Below are positions 32,931-45,800 of a stretch of 64,000 nucleotides of DNA, piece after piece; the first letter of the stretch is position 1, and every line of letters starts with the position of its first letter. Under the pieces are notes generated by a model. The model saw only the letters and a program-made list of their open reading frames with translations, was not told the DNA's origin and ran no database searches. Made by a program: the position numbers and the translations under genes. The stretch covers positions 279,424,109-279,488,108 of the forward strand of contig OX422222.1 of the NCBI GenBank assembly GCA_949130495.1, read 5' to 3'. Source of the stretch: Sambucus nigra (Eukaryota; Streptophyta; Magnoliopsida; Dipsacales; Adoxaceae).

Positions 32931-34227
32931 TGTCACACCCCAAAACCCAATATCCATGCTAGTATATTTAACATATCCAAATCATAGACCAAATATAAAT
33001 TCATTTATTCTTGTAAATTCAATCCTTGTCATATTAGTATTCCAATACAAAAGACGGTACATCATTTTAGGTCTCAGAGAGCAAGATATGCTCATTTCTT
33101 TACCACATGGCAAATCTGCCCTATAGGCCCTCTTATCGTTCATTCAACCCCCACGAATTTCCATACTTTTTCTACATCATAAATTTATATGATATTTCAC
33201 CCAACATCAGTAAACATATTGAAAAATACAAAATTAAATTTTCATAATTTTTAAGGTTCGTTTGCTATGTCAAGCAAAACACCGAACACATGGCGGGCAT
33301 ATTTTCACCCTTAGGGAAGATTTCATACCCGAATTTCAAACTCTCACCAAAGACTCATTTCTTGGTATTTTCACATTATTTTAGGACATGTCATACATAT
33401 ATGAGTCCGTGTTAATCTCCAATTGGAATCAATCAATTCCAGAAAGTATACAAAAATATATGGAAGTTTGAATAAACAAAGTTTCTAAACAAAGCAATTT
33501 TAGGGTTTTCGTACATTCAACTTAACTTAAACTTGCATATATCCATACATATGCACCCAAGCATGAAAGGTAAATAAAAATCAAGGATTTATATCATATA
33601 AATCATAAATGAAAGAAAAATAGTAAGATTCATGGTTGGAATTACCTTAGGGGATTTTACGTAATTTTTTATGATTTTTTTTTAATGTTTCTCCTCACTT
33701 TCTTCTTCCTAACCCTCACAATTGTTTTTCCTCAACTTAAAACTCTCCCAAACTGAGTTTGCTGAAGAAATGAGGATATATCAAGGGTTTAAGTCGTCCA
33801 AAACAACCTCCACCTCCAACCAATTAATTTATAACATGTGGCATCATATAAAACAAAATATCATTTAAGTCTAAATGACTACTTTAGCCCCTGTTCGTAA
33901 AAAGACAATATCTTCCCACTCGGATGTCCGTTCGATGGACCGTTTGTTGTGTTACAACCCTAACTCATATATCTACAAATATCTAGTTTACAACTCAAGT
34001 CAATTGTTATGTCATAAAGGTCAAAACTAGTCTTAAACTTGAACATTCCTACCGAAAACTTCAAAATTTCACATTTGTAACTAGTTCGATTCTTCATGTT
34101 TTATGAAGGTAGGATTAGACTAAACATAATGACTTAACATTATATATACTAATAACATATTATACATATCACACAAGCTAATCATGATTTAAATATAATT
34201 TATCATAATTATATTCGGGTTGTCACA
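32931..34227 (-). mobile_element. Solo LTR of a third family, with 5-bp target duplication
   Basis: This is 1297 bp. Ends are TGTCACACCCCAAAACC on the left and CGGGTTGTCACA on the right. CCTAC at 32926-32930 is repeated at 34228-34232. Joining the flanks restores a normal B LTR module. The minus strand begins TGTGACAACCCG, a usual start for plant chromovirus LTRs, so minus orientation is preferred. It is AT-rich with no ORF of note. The insertion is younger than the duplication that created the surrounding mosaic. Confidence 0.9.
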
Positions 34228-34536
34228 CCTACCACATTTCACCCCTGATAAAAATCACACAATATAAAATGGACACTATGACCGGGGGACTATAAACTCC
34301 CTGCTCCTCAAGCTAGGGGTCTCACCAACATCGCGCAACTTCCCATGTTAGCACTAGGAGGGTATGCTTAACAAAAATATACCATTCACACACAGATATA
34401 TTTATAATTATATCATATATATACTGTCTCTATACCCCCATATATATATCATCATATCCATCAATCCATGCCTATCTCTTGTAGCATTAGCCTTTAATCA
34501 CGAATTTACATATTCGATTTAATTCCATAAGTATTC
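34228..34536 (-). mobile_element. Chromovirus B LTR fragment (minus), right part
   Basis: This continues the module and LTR sequence split by the solo LTR. It ends at the same inverted junction as 30590 (GTATTC followed by AAATGCATCC). Confidence 0.75.
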
Positions 34537-34819
34537 AAATGCATCCTATTTTCTGTGTAATTTGAATTATATGATGAGATATGGATTAAACGAAAGGAAT
34601 GGAAGTTATCTTTCTAATGAACTTTGAATGAGGTCAATTGGACTTCTGTAGAGTGAGTTATAGCGGTTTTAGTGCAAGGTGTGTAATCTGCCATAAATTA
34701 AAGTTGTGAGAATTTGTGATTTTTAAGAGTTCTAATGGGAAAAGGACCCTTGGGATTCAAATTGGAATTTCGGATGTAATTGGGATACGAGCTAGGGGCG
34801 ATAAGCTTAATATTTAGAA

Positions 34820-34859
<40 letters not shown>

Positions 34860-35903
34860 TAAATACTTTTGGAATTAAAACGAATATGTATATCCAGGAT
34901 TACAGGCTAATGGTACGAGAGATAGGCATGGATAGACGGATTTGATGATATATATACGGGTATAGAGACAGTAAATATATGAAATAATTATAAATATATC
35001 TATGTGTGAATGGTATATTTATGTGAAGCATACCCCTTTAGTGCTATCATGGGAAGTTGCGCGATGTGGGTGAGGCCTCTGGCATGAGGAGCAGGGAGCG
35101 TATAGTCCCCAGGCCATAGCGTCCATTTTATATTGTGTGATTTTTATCAGGGGTAAAACGTGGTGGGTATGTTTCATTCTCATTTCCAGTGAGGAACTAT
35201 GACCGCTTCCCATACGTTGTGATTTTATTTTTACCAAGTCGGTGTGATAGTCCGACCGATGGTACCCAGGATGGTGTGTGAGTAATTTTCTGGAAGATGA
35301 TAGCATTGAGAGACTACATCCATTGAGTTATATCTCTGAGGGATGGTTATTATACTTATATAGTGTGTGATACATAAGTATGGATATACTTGATGTGTAT
35401 AGTATATTGTATATATATATTTATATGAGATGTGATACATATATATACGGACATAATAAAGAATGGAATGTGAGATAAATTTTGGATCTTCCGGGAGTAT
35501 AAAATCCGGAATAAAATAGGTGATATACGTATATAAAGATGAGAATATTATATACGAGGTTCATATCAGTTAAACCTGAATAGTGTAAATAACTAGTGAA
35601 AGTTATTCAAAATATAAGGATGAATCATAAGTGAGAAATTATTGTGTATAAGCTCGAACGATAACTTAGAATATTTTATATTACGCAGGGACATGTTGGC
35701 GTATAGTGACTTGGGAGTTATGCGAGGTGCTAGTTAGGCCAGGTAGCTAACTAAGGTGCTTTAAAATACATGCGTTCGGTGTGCACTGTTAGATGAGAGG
35801 TGAGGGGTATCTCATGAGAGTGCGAAACCAGTTTATATATGGAGAGTATCATATTTTAAATATTTAAGTATGTTAAGAACTTGCTAAAATCTATTCAAAA
35901 CCT
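34537..35903 (+). mobile_element. Chromovirus B LTR fragment (plus), second copy
   Basis: Homologous to 30591-31986 with the same left and right junctions. It includes the module at about 35040-35306 and an (AT)n run at 34828-34857. With the solo LTR removed, the repeat distance from copy 1 is about 2.64 kb. Confidence 0.75.
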
Positions 35904-35918
35904 GGCTCTTATACCACC
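35904..35918 (-). promoter_or_regulatory. Met-tRNA primer binding site, one mismatch
   Basis: The minus strand reads GGTGGTATAAGAGCC, differing at one base from the canonical PBS at 31987-32001. It directly adjoins the LTR end at 35919. Confidence 0.75.
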
Positions 35919-38900
35919 TGTGACACCCCGCCTAATAAAATATCGGGTGATCAATCATATACCAAATTAAAATAGAAGTCTCATATGGTTCATTCTCAGC
36001 ATCACTATCGAAAAAGAAATTTAATTACTAATAACCTATTAGGCTGGCGTCAAAATTTTATATTGATTTAATTTTTTGTAGTAGAGGATGCCATGAGATT
36101 TGAAAGATTAGTTAATATAAAATTTTGACGCCATCCTAATAGGTTTTTAGTAATTAAATTGGTTTTCCATACTTAAACTGGTGTCTCACTCACATGAGAT
36201 ACCCCTCACCTCTCATCTAATAGTGCACACCTAATGTATGTATTTTAGAACACCTTAGTTAGTTACCTAGCCTAACTAGCACCTCGCATAACTCCCAAGT
36301 CACCATATGCTAACACGTACCCTACGTAATGTAAAATATTATAAGCTATCGCCCGAGCTTATGCTTTATAATTTCTCACTTAGGATTCATCCTTACATTA
36401 TGAATAACTTGCACTAGTTATTTACACTATTCACGTTTTAGTGTTATCAACGTCGTATATAATATTCTCATCTTTATATACTTATATCACCTATTTTATT
36501 CCGAATTTTATACTCCCGAAAGATCCAGATTTTATCTCGCATTCCATTCTTTATTTTTTTCCGTATATATATGTTTCACATCTCATATAAATATATATAC
36601 AATATACTATACACATCAAGTATATCCATACTTATATATCACATACTATATAAGTATAATAACCATCCCTTAGAGCTATAACTCAATGGTGCAGTCTATC
36701 AATGCTATCATCTTCCAGGGAATTACTCACACACCATCATGGGTGCCAACAGTCGGACTCTCACACCGACTTGGTAAAAACAAAATCACAACGTATGGGA
36801 AGCGATCATAGTTACTCACCGGAAATGAGAACTAAACATACCAACCACATCTCACCCCTGATAAAAATCGCACAATATAAAATGGACGCTATGACCTGGG
36901 GACAATACGTTCCCTGGATCTCAAGCCAGGGGCCTCACCCACATCGCGCAACTTCCCATGATAGCACTAGAGGGGTATGCTTGACATAAATATACCATTC
37001 ACACACAGATATATTTATAATTATATCATATATATACTATCTCTATACACGTATATATATATATATATCATCAAATTCGTCCTTCCATGCCTATCTCTCG
37101 TAGCATTAGCTTGTAATCCCGAATATACATTTGATTTAATTCCATAAGTATTCACTTACTTATAATATAATTATAAATATATATGTGTGTGAATGATATA
37201 TTTATAAGAAACTTAGACCTCTAATGCTATCATGGGAAGTTGCGCGATGTAGGTGAGTCCCCTGGTTTGAGGAGCAGGGAGTGTATAGTTCCCAAGTCAT
37301 AGCGTCCATTTTATTTTGTATGATTTTTTATCAGGGGTGAGATGCGGTGGGTATGTTTAGTTCTCATTTTCGGTGAGGAACTATGACCGCTTCCCATATG
37401 TTGTGATTTGGTTTTTACCAAATCGGTGAGAGAGTCCGACCGCTGGTACCCAGTATAGTGTGTGACTAATTCCCTGGAAGATGATAGCATTGAGATACTT
37501 CTTCCATTGACTTATAGCTCTGAGGGATGGTTATTATACGTAAATAGTGTGTGATATATAAGTATGGATATACTTGATGTGCATAGTATATTGTGTATAT
37601 ATATAATTCTATGAGATGTGAAACATATATATACGGACATAATAAAGAATGGAATGTGAGATAAATTCTGAGTCTTTTGGGAGTATAAAATCCGGAATAA
37701 AATAGGTGATATAAGTATATAAAGATGAGAATATTTTATACGAGGTTGATAACCCTAAAACGTGAATAGTGTAAATAACTAGTGAAAGTTATTCATAATG
37801 TAAGGATGAATCATAAGTGAGAAATTATAATGTATATGCTAGGGCGATAGCTTAGAATATTTTATATTACGCCTAGTACGTGTTAGCGTATGGTGACTTG
37901 GGAGTTATGTGGGGTGCTAGTTAGGCTAGGTAACTAACTAAGGTGTTTTAAAATTCATGTGTTAGGTGTGCGCTGTTAGATGAGTGGTGATAGGTATCTC
38001 ATGTGAGTGCGACACCAGTTTAAATATGGAGAGTATCATATTTTAAATATAAAAGTATGTTAAGCACTTGCTAAAATATTTTCAAAACTCGGGCTCTAAC
38101 CCGTTTCTCTATTTTCCCCTCTCTTACTATATATGTATATATATAGGTGTCCAGAAACAGGGATGCCTGGATGATGATTCCTTCGAGTCAGACGTTTGAT
38201 GCAGTAGTTGTGGATGTAAGAAGCTTTATTTTAGACGCTTCTATCCTTATGGTCTAGATAAGAGGTATTGTGGATACACTCGGGCCGATAGCCCAACTGT
38301 ATTCATTTATTCTTTTACCGCCTTTTTGTGCGGCATTCGATTTGGTTGTATTTTGTTGTACCGAGTGTTCGGTTATTTTATTTTATTTCAGTTTCGTGTA
38401 TATAAACTGTGTGAATGTTTTATTTAGCTGGTTTGGTTAAAAAGATTTGTTAAATAAAATTTGATGTCAGCCTAATAAGTCATTAGTAATTAAATTAGTT
38501 TTCGACAGTGATGCTAAGAATGAAATGACTCGTGTAAAATGACTCGTGTACCCATTTAGGAGTTAGCCCAAGTGTAAAATGATTCTTGTACCCAATTGTG
38601 AGTCTCGACTAGTCTAAAAAGCACCCGAAACCCAAATATTACCCCCGGATACTTAATTCTAACTATTTCGACCCATTTCGGATCAACCGTGCACTCAAAA
38701 TAACCATTCAAGTAACTTATCAAAAATTTAGTTTTTGAACGCAACACAGCTCTACACGTGTGTTCCGAATAAAATATTACCACTAGTCACTTTTACTTGC
38801 CTGCGACATGATATAAAAATAATCTAACTCATTTACTTATTCCCGTAAGTAAATATAGTACATATAAATATTAATTTGATTCTTTTCAATTAATATTTAA

Positions 38901-38980
38901 TCTTATTATTTTATTTCACAAATTATTAAATTACAAGCACTCGTGTAATTTAAATACCCATAAAAGTACGAGGTGTTACA
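35919..38980 (-). mobile_element. Internally rearranged chromovirus B LTR
   Basis: Both LTR ends are present in minus orientation: the start TGTAACACCTCGTAC at 38980 and the end TGTCACA at 35919 beside a PBS. The interior is not colinear. After the palindromic centre (right arm about 36118-36166), 36176 to about 37165 is minus, about 37175-38522 is plus, and about 38523-38980 is minus again. Modules lie at 36703-36965 (minus) and 37222-37495 (plus). Confidence 0.7.
36014..36166. repeat. Palindromic centre, copy 2
   Basis: Same structure as 32095-32249: LTR-end arms in inverted orientation around a loop with GTAGTAGAGGATGCCATGAG. The arms have diverged at a few bases. The loop is conserved between the two copies, so the structure was duplicated, not formed twice. 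Confidence 0.8.
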
Positions 38981-39837
38981 TACTTCTCCCCTGACAAAGG
39001 AATTTCGTCCCCGAAATTTGGATATGTCTGGTGCCAAATATTTTTTTATCCTTAACCCCATGGCATCCTCTACTACCAAAAATTAAATCATGAAAACATT
39101 TCAGTGCCTCCCATATACACTCGCCGGTGGTACCCACCTATCTAAAGGCCTACTCACTATAGCCCCAGCTTAACGATCAGCTTGTTAAAATATTTTCATA
39201 CTGATATGCTCCGTAATTCACAAGGTCTCACCTTCATAATGGTACACAAACACATTGTGATTCTACTAACAATATCCCAATAAGACGAGCCTATACATCA
39301 CTGGCTCAATCATCTCAATACTGATGGAACGTCGCACATCACTAACTGATAGCTTCCCTTATTTACCAAAGCATAAAATTCCCCTCATGAGAGAAACCAA
39401 GATAACACCTAACCACTCATGTCAGTCCTTAAAACTTTGATTCGTGGAAACATAACTCTTTCGAGTTTCATAACCCGTACAAAACAGTTTGTAGTTCTCT
39501 CCATTCTTGCCAAACCATGAACTCTATTAGTCTGCCTATCCATCCCATACTGCAATCACTAATTTATTAATAACTTTCGGCCGATCGACTCAAACTAACC
39601 TTTTTCCATCTATGAGTGGTGCACCTTGAAATAACTTCAATTTGTCTCACTCAACAACAATCCACACGCTTAATATTTCACATTACATGGTACATCTTGC
39701 TCCTCTTTTCCTGGGGTATACCAAAACTGTGACATGCATCTTCTTTAAAATTATGCACTTCCTGGGTGCTTTTCATGTGGTAGTAAATAATATTCTGCTT
39801 ATGCACGAGCCAACCTTAACATCTGACTGATATAATA
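38981..39837 (-). mobile_element. Non-coding internal region of a second deleted B element
   Basis: Homologue of 28193-29126 without gag or pol motifs. Minus-strand PPT (GGGGAGAAGTA) adjoins the LTR at 38980. The left-right arrangement LTR, 0.86-kb internal, LTR resembles a large non-autonomous derivative. Confidence 0.65.
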
Positions 39838-42817
39838 AATATTTTACTGAGTGTATCTACAGTACCTCCTATCTCGATTACAAGGATATAAGCATAAAAA
39901 AAACCTGATTGCATCCATAGCTACTGTAGTAAACGTCTGACTCGAAGGAATCATCATCCATGCATCCCTATGTCTGAACACCTATATATATACATATAGC
40001 AAGAGAGGGGAAAATAGAGAAACAAGTCAGAGCCCGAGTTTTGATAATATTTTAGCAAGTTCTTAACATACTTTAATATTTAAAATATGATACTCTCCAT
40101 ATTTAAACTGGTGTCGCACTCACATGAGATACCCCTTAACTCTCATCTAACAGTGCACGCCTAACGCATGTATTTTAAAACACCTTAGTTAGCTACCTAG
40201 CCTAACTAGAACCTCGCATAACTCCCAAGTCACCATACGCTAACACGTACCCTGCATAATATAAAATATTCTAAGTTATCGCCCAAGCTTATACATTATA
40301 ATTTCTCACTTATGATTCATCCTTACATTATGAATAAATTGCACTAGTTATTTATACTAGTCACTTTTTAGCGTTATCAACCTCGTATATAATATTCTCA
40401 TCTTTATATATGTATCACTAATTTTTTCCGAATTTTATTCTACCGAAAGATCCAGAATTTATCTCACATTCCATTCTTTATTATGTCCGTATATATATAT
40501 GTTTCACATCTCATATATATATACAATATACTATACACATCAAGTATATCCATACTTATATATCACACACTATATAAGTATCATAACGATCCCTCAAAGC
40601 TATAACTCAATGGATGCAGTCTCTCAATGCTATCATCTTCCTGAGAATTATTCACACACCATCCTGGGTACTAGCTGTCGGACTCTCACACCGACTTAGT
40701 AAAAACCAAATCACAACGTATGGAAAGCAGTCATAGTTCCTCACTGGATATGAGAAAGAAATATACCCACCATGTCTCACCCCTAATAAAAATCACACAA
40801 TATGAAAAATGGACGATATGGCCTGGGGACTGTACGCTCCTTGCTCCTCAAGCCATGGGCCTCACCCACATCGCGCAACTTCCCATGATAGAACTAGAGG
40901 GGTATGCTTCACATAAATAAACCATTCACACATAGATATATTTATAATTATATCATGTATATACTATAACAACTCCCGTATATATAGTATATATCACTTC
41001 TCAATATATATGACTATAATTGCCAAACTCTTACGGCGACAGCCAAAACCTCGAATGTTCCCATTCGTAATAGTATATAAGTATTTATACACTTAAATAA
41101 TAAACCCACAAGTATTATCGTACTTAAAATATAACTCTCACGTTACTCACTTTTAAGGATTATAATATAAACCCGAATAATCCAATTCGTAATAATTAAA
41201 TAAGTATACTAACTACTTATTTTAATTTCCATAGGTACCGCATCACCTATAATATTAATTGTCAATAAAGACATGTCGGTTAGTAGCTTAAACCTATTTA
41301 GCCCATATATTAAATTCCATCCTACTCGCATTGTAGAACTCGCTCTAATGTAATTGGCCCATATTTATTCTCTATGCATAAATATATAAACACACTTACC
41401 GAAGACTTCTCTCAAACTTTACCCATCGTAAACAGTCATTTAAAATATAGCCCAGATTTATTTGTACCAACTCGAGGTTTTTATATTTCCTCAAGTCATT
41501 TAAAAGTCTTAAAAGTTTATTTATAAACCCCTAATAGTTATCTCCAAACAATTCTAGCCTTAATTCTCCCAATTTCCGATTTGATTTTCGGACTAACGAT
41601 TTCGATCTCGGATAGCCTTCTATAGAAAAATCATTATAAATCCAAATAAAATCAGAAAAATAGGTGATTAGCATCCACGCAACCGTATCAAAAAGATCTA
41701 CAAATTTCATTTTGACCAAGAGCTGAATTGACTTTCTTCATAGCTGAATCGACTCCGTCAGGTGCTGTATTACTATTTACTATCTTCTTCAAATTACAAA
41801 TCTCCATTAATGCACCGCCAAGCTCTTTATCTTCTCTCCCATCATCATCCAACCTCAACCAACAATATATACATCTCCACATAATGATATAACCCACACA
41901 TCAATTAAAATCAAGGGATTCAATCATCCAATCAAAGATTTAAACCCATAACTTAATTAAACCTAACTTTCTCAATCGGCCATTTCTAACCATATATACA
42001 CACCATTAACATGGGTTTAACACTAGAATTTATAAAGAGTTAACAGCACATCAATTAATGAACTCAAAATCAAATCTCCCAAATTTATTTCAAAGGTTTC
42101 AACCCAAAATACCAACTATAATATGAGATACACACACCCAATAGAATAAAGCAAGCAAACACTTGCCTCATGGATAAAATCCGACGACCTCGAGTCGAAT
42201 CCCGTGGAGTTTGGCCGAAAATCCCCTTTCTTCTTCCTCTTTTGATTCCTTTCTTACTTTCTCTCTTTTCTTTCTTATCTTACTCTCTCTTAGGTATTTT
42301 AATTGGGGAAATAAGGCTTCTCCCCATTTTAAACCCGAAATTGGGTGTATATCCACTTGTAAAATGATTCGTGTACTTAAATGTGAGTCCCTATTAGTCC
42401 AAAAACCCCAGAAACTCAAACATTACCCCCGGGTACTTCATTTTGACTATTTCGGCCCATTCGGGATCAATAGTGCGCTCGAAATCACCATCCGAGTCAC
42501 TTATAAAAAAATTACTTTTTGAACCCAACACAGCTCTACATGTGTGTTCCGAATAAAATATTATTCTTTTGTCACTTCACATACCCACGACATATAATAA
42601 AATAATCCAACCCATGTACTTACTCCCATAAGAAGATATACTCCATGTAAATATTAATCCGATACCAGCAAACTAATATTTACTATTCACTTTAAAATTC
42701 TCAATTATTAAATTTATACTTATAAATTCTAAAATTACTATTCATAGTAATTTCATCTAATTACAAAATTACGCCACTTAAGTAATTTAAATATCCATTA
42801 AAGTATGAGGTATTACA
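39838..42817 (-). repeat. Chromovirus LTR, B-like 3' half and diverged 5' half
   Basis: Read on the minus strand it starts TGTAATACCTCATAC at 42817. 42817 to about 40965 is only distantly similar to the B LTR (shared start and the ACTATTTCGGCCCATTCGGGATC-like segment near 42445). 40965-39838 is close to B and includes a module copy at 40637-40890. The LTR 3' end and PBS are missing at 39838. It could be a recombinant or a third related LTR. Its outer end directly abuts the satellite. Confidence 0.65.
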
Positions 42818-42826
42818 CACCCCAGC

Positions 42827-45800
42827 CAACACATTTTCTAACCTAGGTCTATATATTTTCAAATTTGGGTCATTCTCTCAAACTGGGGGTCCTGTGGCCA
42901 CATAGTCGGTTCCTAGGAGCTACATTAGACCCGTACGAGGTGTTGGCACTGCTTACGGCGCCTTTTGTGTGGAATTATGGGATTTCACCCTCTAATGGTA
43001 CATTTTTAAGCCTAAATTTATATATTCTCAAATTTTGGTTGTGCTCTCCAACCGAGGGTCCTGTGACCATGTTGTAGGTTCTAACGAGTTACATAGCTCC
43101 TGTGCAAGGTGTTGGCACCGCTCACGGGGATGTTCTGGGGGCGTTACGGGGTTTCACCCTCTAACGGCATGTTTTCAACCTAAGTGTGGATATTCTCAAA
43201 ATTGGGTCGTGCTCTCAAACTAAGGGTTCCGTGATCATGTGATAGGTTCCAAGGAGTTACGTTGGTCCCGTGCGAGGTGTTGGAACTGCTCACTTGACCG
43301 TTTGACGTTATGAGGTTTCGCCCTCTAACGACAAGTTTTCAGGAGTAAGCGTAAGTATTATCAAAATTGGGTCGTGCTGTCAAACCATTGGTCACGTAAC
43401 CCCACGATCGGTTCCAACGAGTTATATTGGTCCCGTGTGAGGTGTTGGCACCACTCACGGGGCTGTTTGTGGGGCATTACGGGGTTTTTCCCTCTAACAA
43501 AACATTTTTAAGCCTAATGTTGATATTCTCAAAATTGGGTCATGCTCTCAAATCTAGGGTCTCATGACTACGTGGTCAGTTCCAACGAGTTACATTGGTC
43601 CGGTCCGAGGTGTTGGCACTGCTCACAGGGCTATTTGGTGGGCGTTACAGGGTTTCACTCTCTAGCAACACGTTTTCAAGCCTAAGTATGGATATTCTCA
43701 AAATTTTGTCACACTCTCAAATCAAGATTCTCGTGACCATGCAGTCGGTTCCAACGAGTTACATTGGTCCCGTGTTAGGTGATGAATGCGCTCACGGGGT
43801 CATTTGGGGGGGGGGGGGCATTATGGATTTTCTCCCCCTAATGGCACGTTTTCAAGTCTAAGTGTGGATATTCTCAAAATTAGGCCTTCCTCTCAAATCA
43901 GGGGTCCCGTGACCACGCAGTCAGTTCCAACGAGTTGCATATGTCCCGTGTGAGATGTTGGCGCCACTCACAGGGCCATTTGGGGGCATTATGGAGTTTC
44001 GCCCTTTGACGACACATTTTCAAGCCTAAGTGTGGATATTCTCAAAATTGGGCCATTCTCACAAATTGGGTGTCTCGTGACCCCGCGGTCGCTTCAAACG
44101 AGTTACATTGGTCCCGTACGAGGCGTTAGCGCCACTCAAGGGGTGGTTTGGGGAGAGTTACGGGGTTTCTACCTCTAACGGCACATTTTCAAGCCTATGT
44201 GCGGATATTCTAAAAATTAGAATGTTCTATCAAATAGGGAGTCCCATGACCATGAGGTCGATTCAAATGAGTTACTTTAGTCACGTACAAGGTGTTGTCA
44301 CTACTCACGGGGGCGTTATAGGGTTTCGACCTCTTGTGGCATATTTCAAGCCTAAGTGTGGATGTTCTCTAAATTGGGTCGTGCTCTCAAATCGAGGGTC
44401 CCGTGACCACACGGTTGGTTATAATGAGTTACATTGGTCCCGTGAGAGGTGTTGGCACCGCTCATGGGGCCATTTGTGAGGCGCTACGTGGTTTATCCCT
44501 TTAATGATACGTTTTCAAGCCTAAGTGTGGATATTCTAAAATTTGGGTCATGTTCTCAAATCGGGGGTCCCGTGACCACGCGATCAGTTACAACGATCTA
44601 CAATGGACACGTGCGAGGTGTTGGCACTACTCATGGGGCCGTTTGGGGAGAATTATGGGGTTTTTCCTTCTAACGGCACATTTTCAAGCCTAAGTCTATA
44701 TATTCTCAAATTTGGGCCTTGCTCTCAAATCGAGGGTTTCGTGACCACACGATCAGTTCCTTTAAGCTTTATTGGGACCGTGCGAGGTGTTGGTGCTACT
44801 CACGGGGACATTTGGGGTGCTTTACTTGGTTTCACCCTCTAACGACATTTTCAAGGCCTAAGTCTACATATTCTAAAATTTGGGTTCAGCTCTCAAACGA
44901 GGGATCCCGTGATCACGCGATCGATTCCTAAGAGCTAAATTGGATCCGTGTAAGGTGTTGGCATTTGTCACGGGGCCATTTGGGGGGCATTCCAAGGTTT
45001 CGCGCCCTAACGGATCATTTTCAAGCCTTAGTGTATATATTCTCAAATTTGGTTCGTGTTCTCAAACTAGGGGTCCCGTGACCACGCATTCGGTTCCTAC
45101 GACTACATTAGACCCGTACGATGTGTTGGCCCCCCTCACAGGGCCTTTTGGGGGCGTTACGAGGTTTTTCCCTCGAAGGGCGCATTTTTAAGTCAAAGTT
45201 TATATATTTCTGTAATTTTGGTCATGCTCTAAAACCAGGCCTCCCGTGAACAGGTGATCGGTTCTAAAGAGTTACATTGGTCCCATGCGAGGTGTAGGCA
45301 TTGCTCACGGAGGCATTTGTGAGGCGTTACAGGCTTTTACCCTCTGACGGCACATTTTCAATCCTAAATGTGGATATTCTCAAATTTGGGCCGTGCTCTA
45401 AAATTGGGGGGTGCCGTGACCACGGGGTCGGTTCTAATGGGTTACATAGGTCCCGTGGGAGGAGATGGTGCCTCTTTCGTTGCCGTTTGGTAGGTGTTAC
45501 GAGGTTTTTCCCCCAAATGGCACGTTTTCATGATAAAGTCTATATATTCTCAAATTTGGTCAGTGCTCTCTATTTGGGGTTCCCGTGACCATGCATTTAT
45601 TCCTACGAGCTACATTACACCCGTACGATGTGTTGGCGCCCCTTAATGGATAATTTGTTGGATGTTATAGGGTTTCACCCTCTAACGGCATGTTTTTAAG
45701 CCGAAGTCTATACATTCTGTAAAATGGGTCGGGCTCTAAAATGGGGGGTCCCCTGACCACGCATTCGGTTCTAATAAGTTACACTGTTCCTGTGCGAGGT

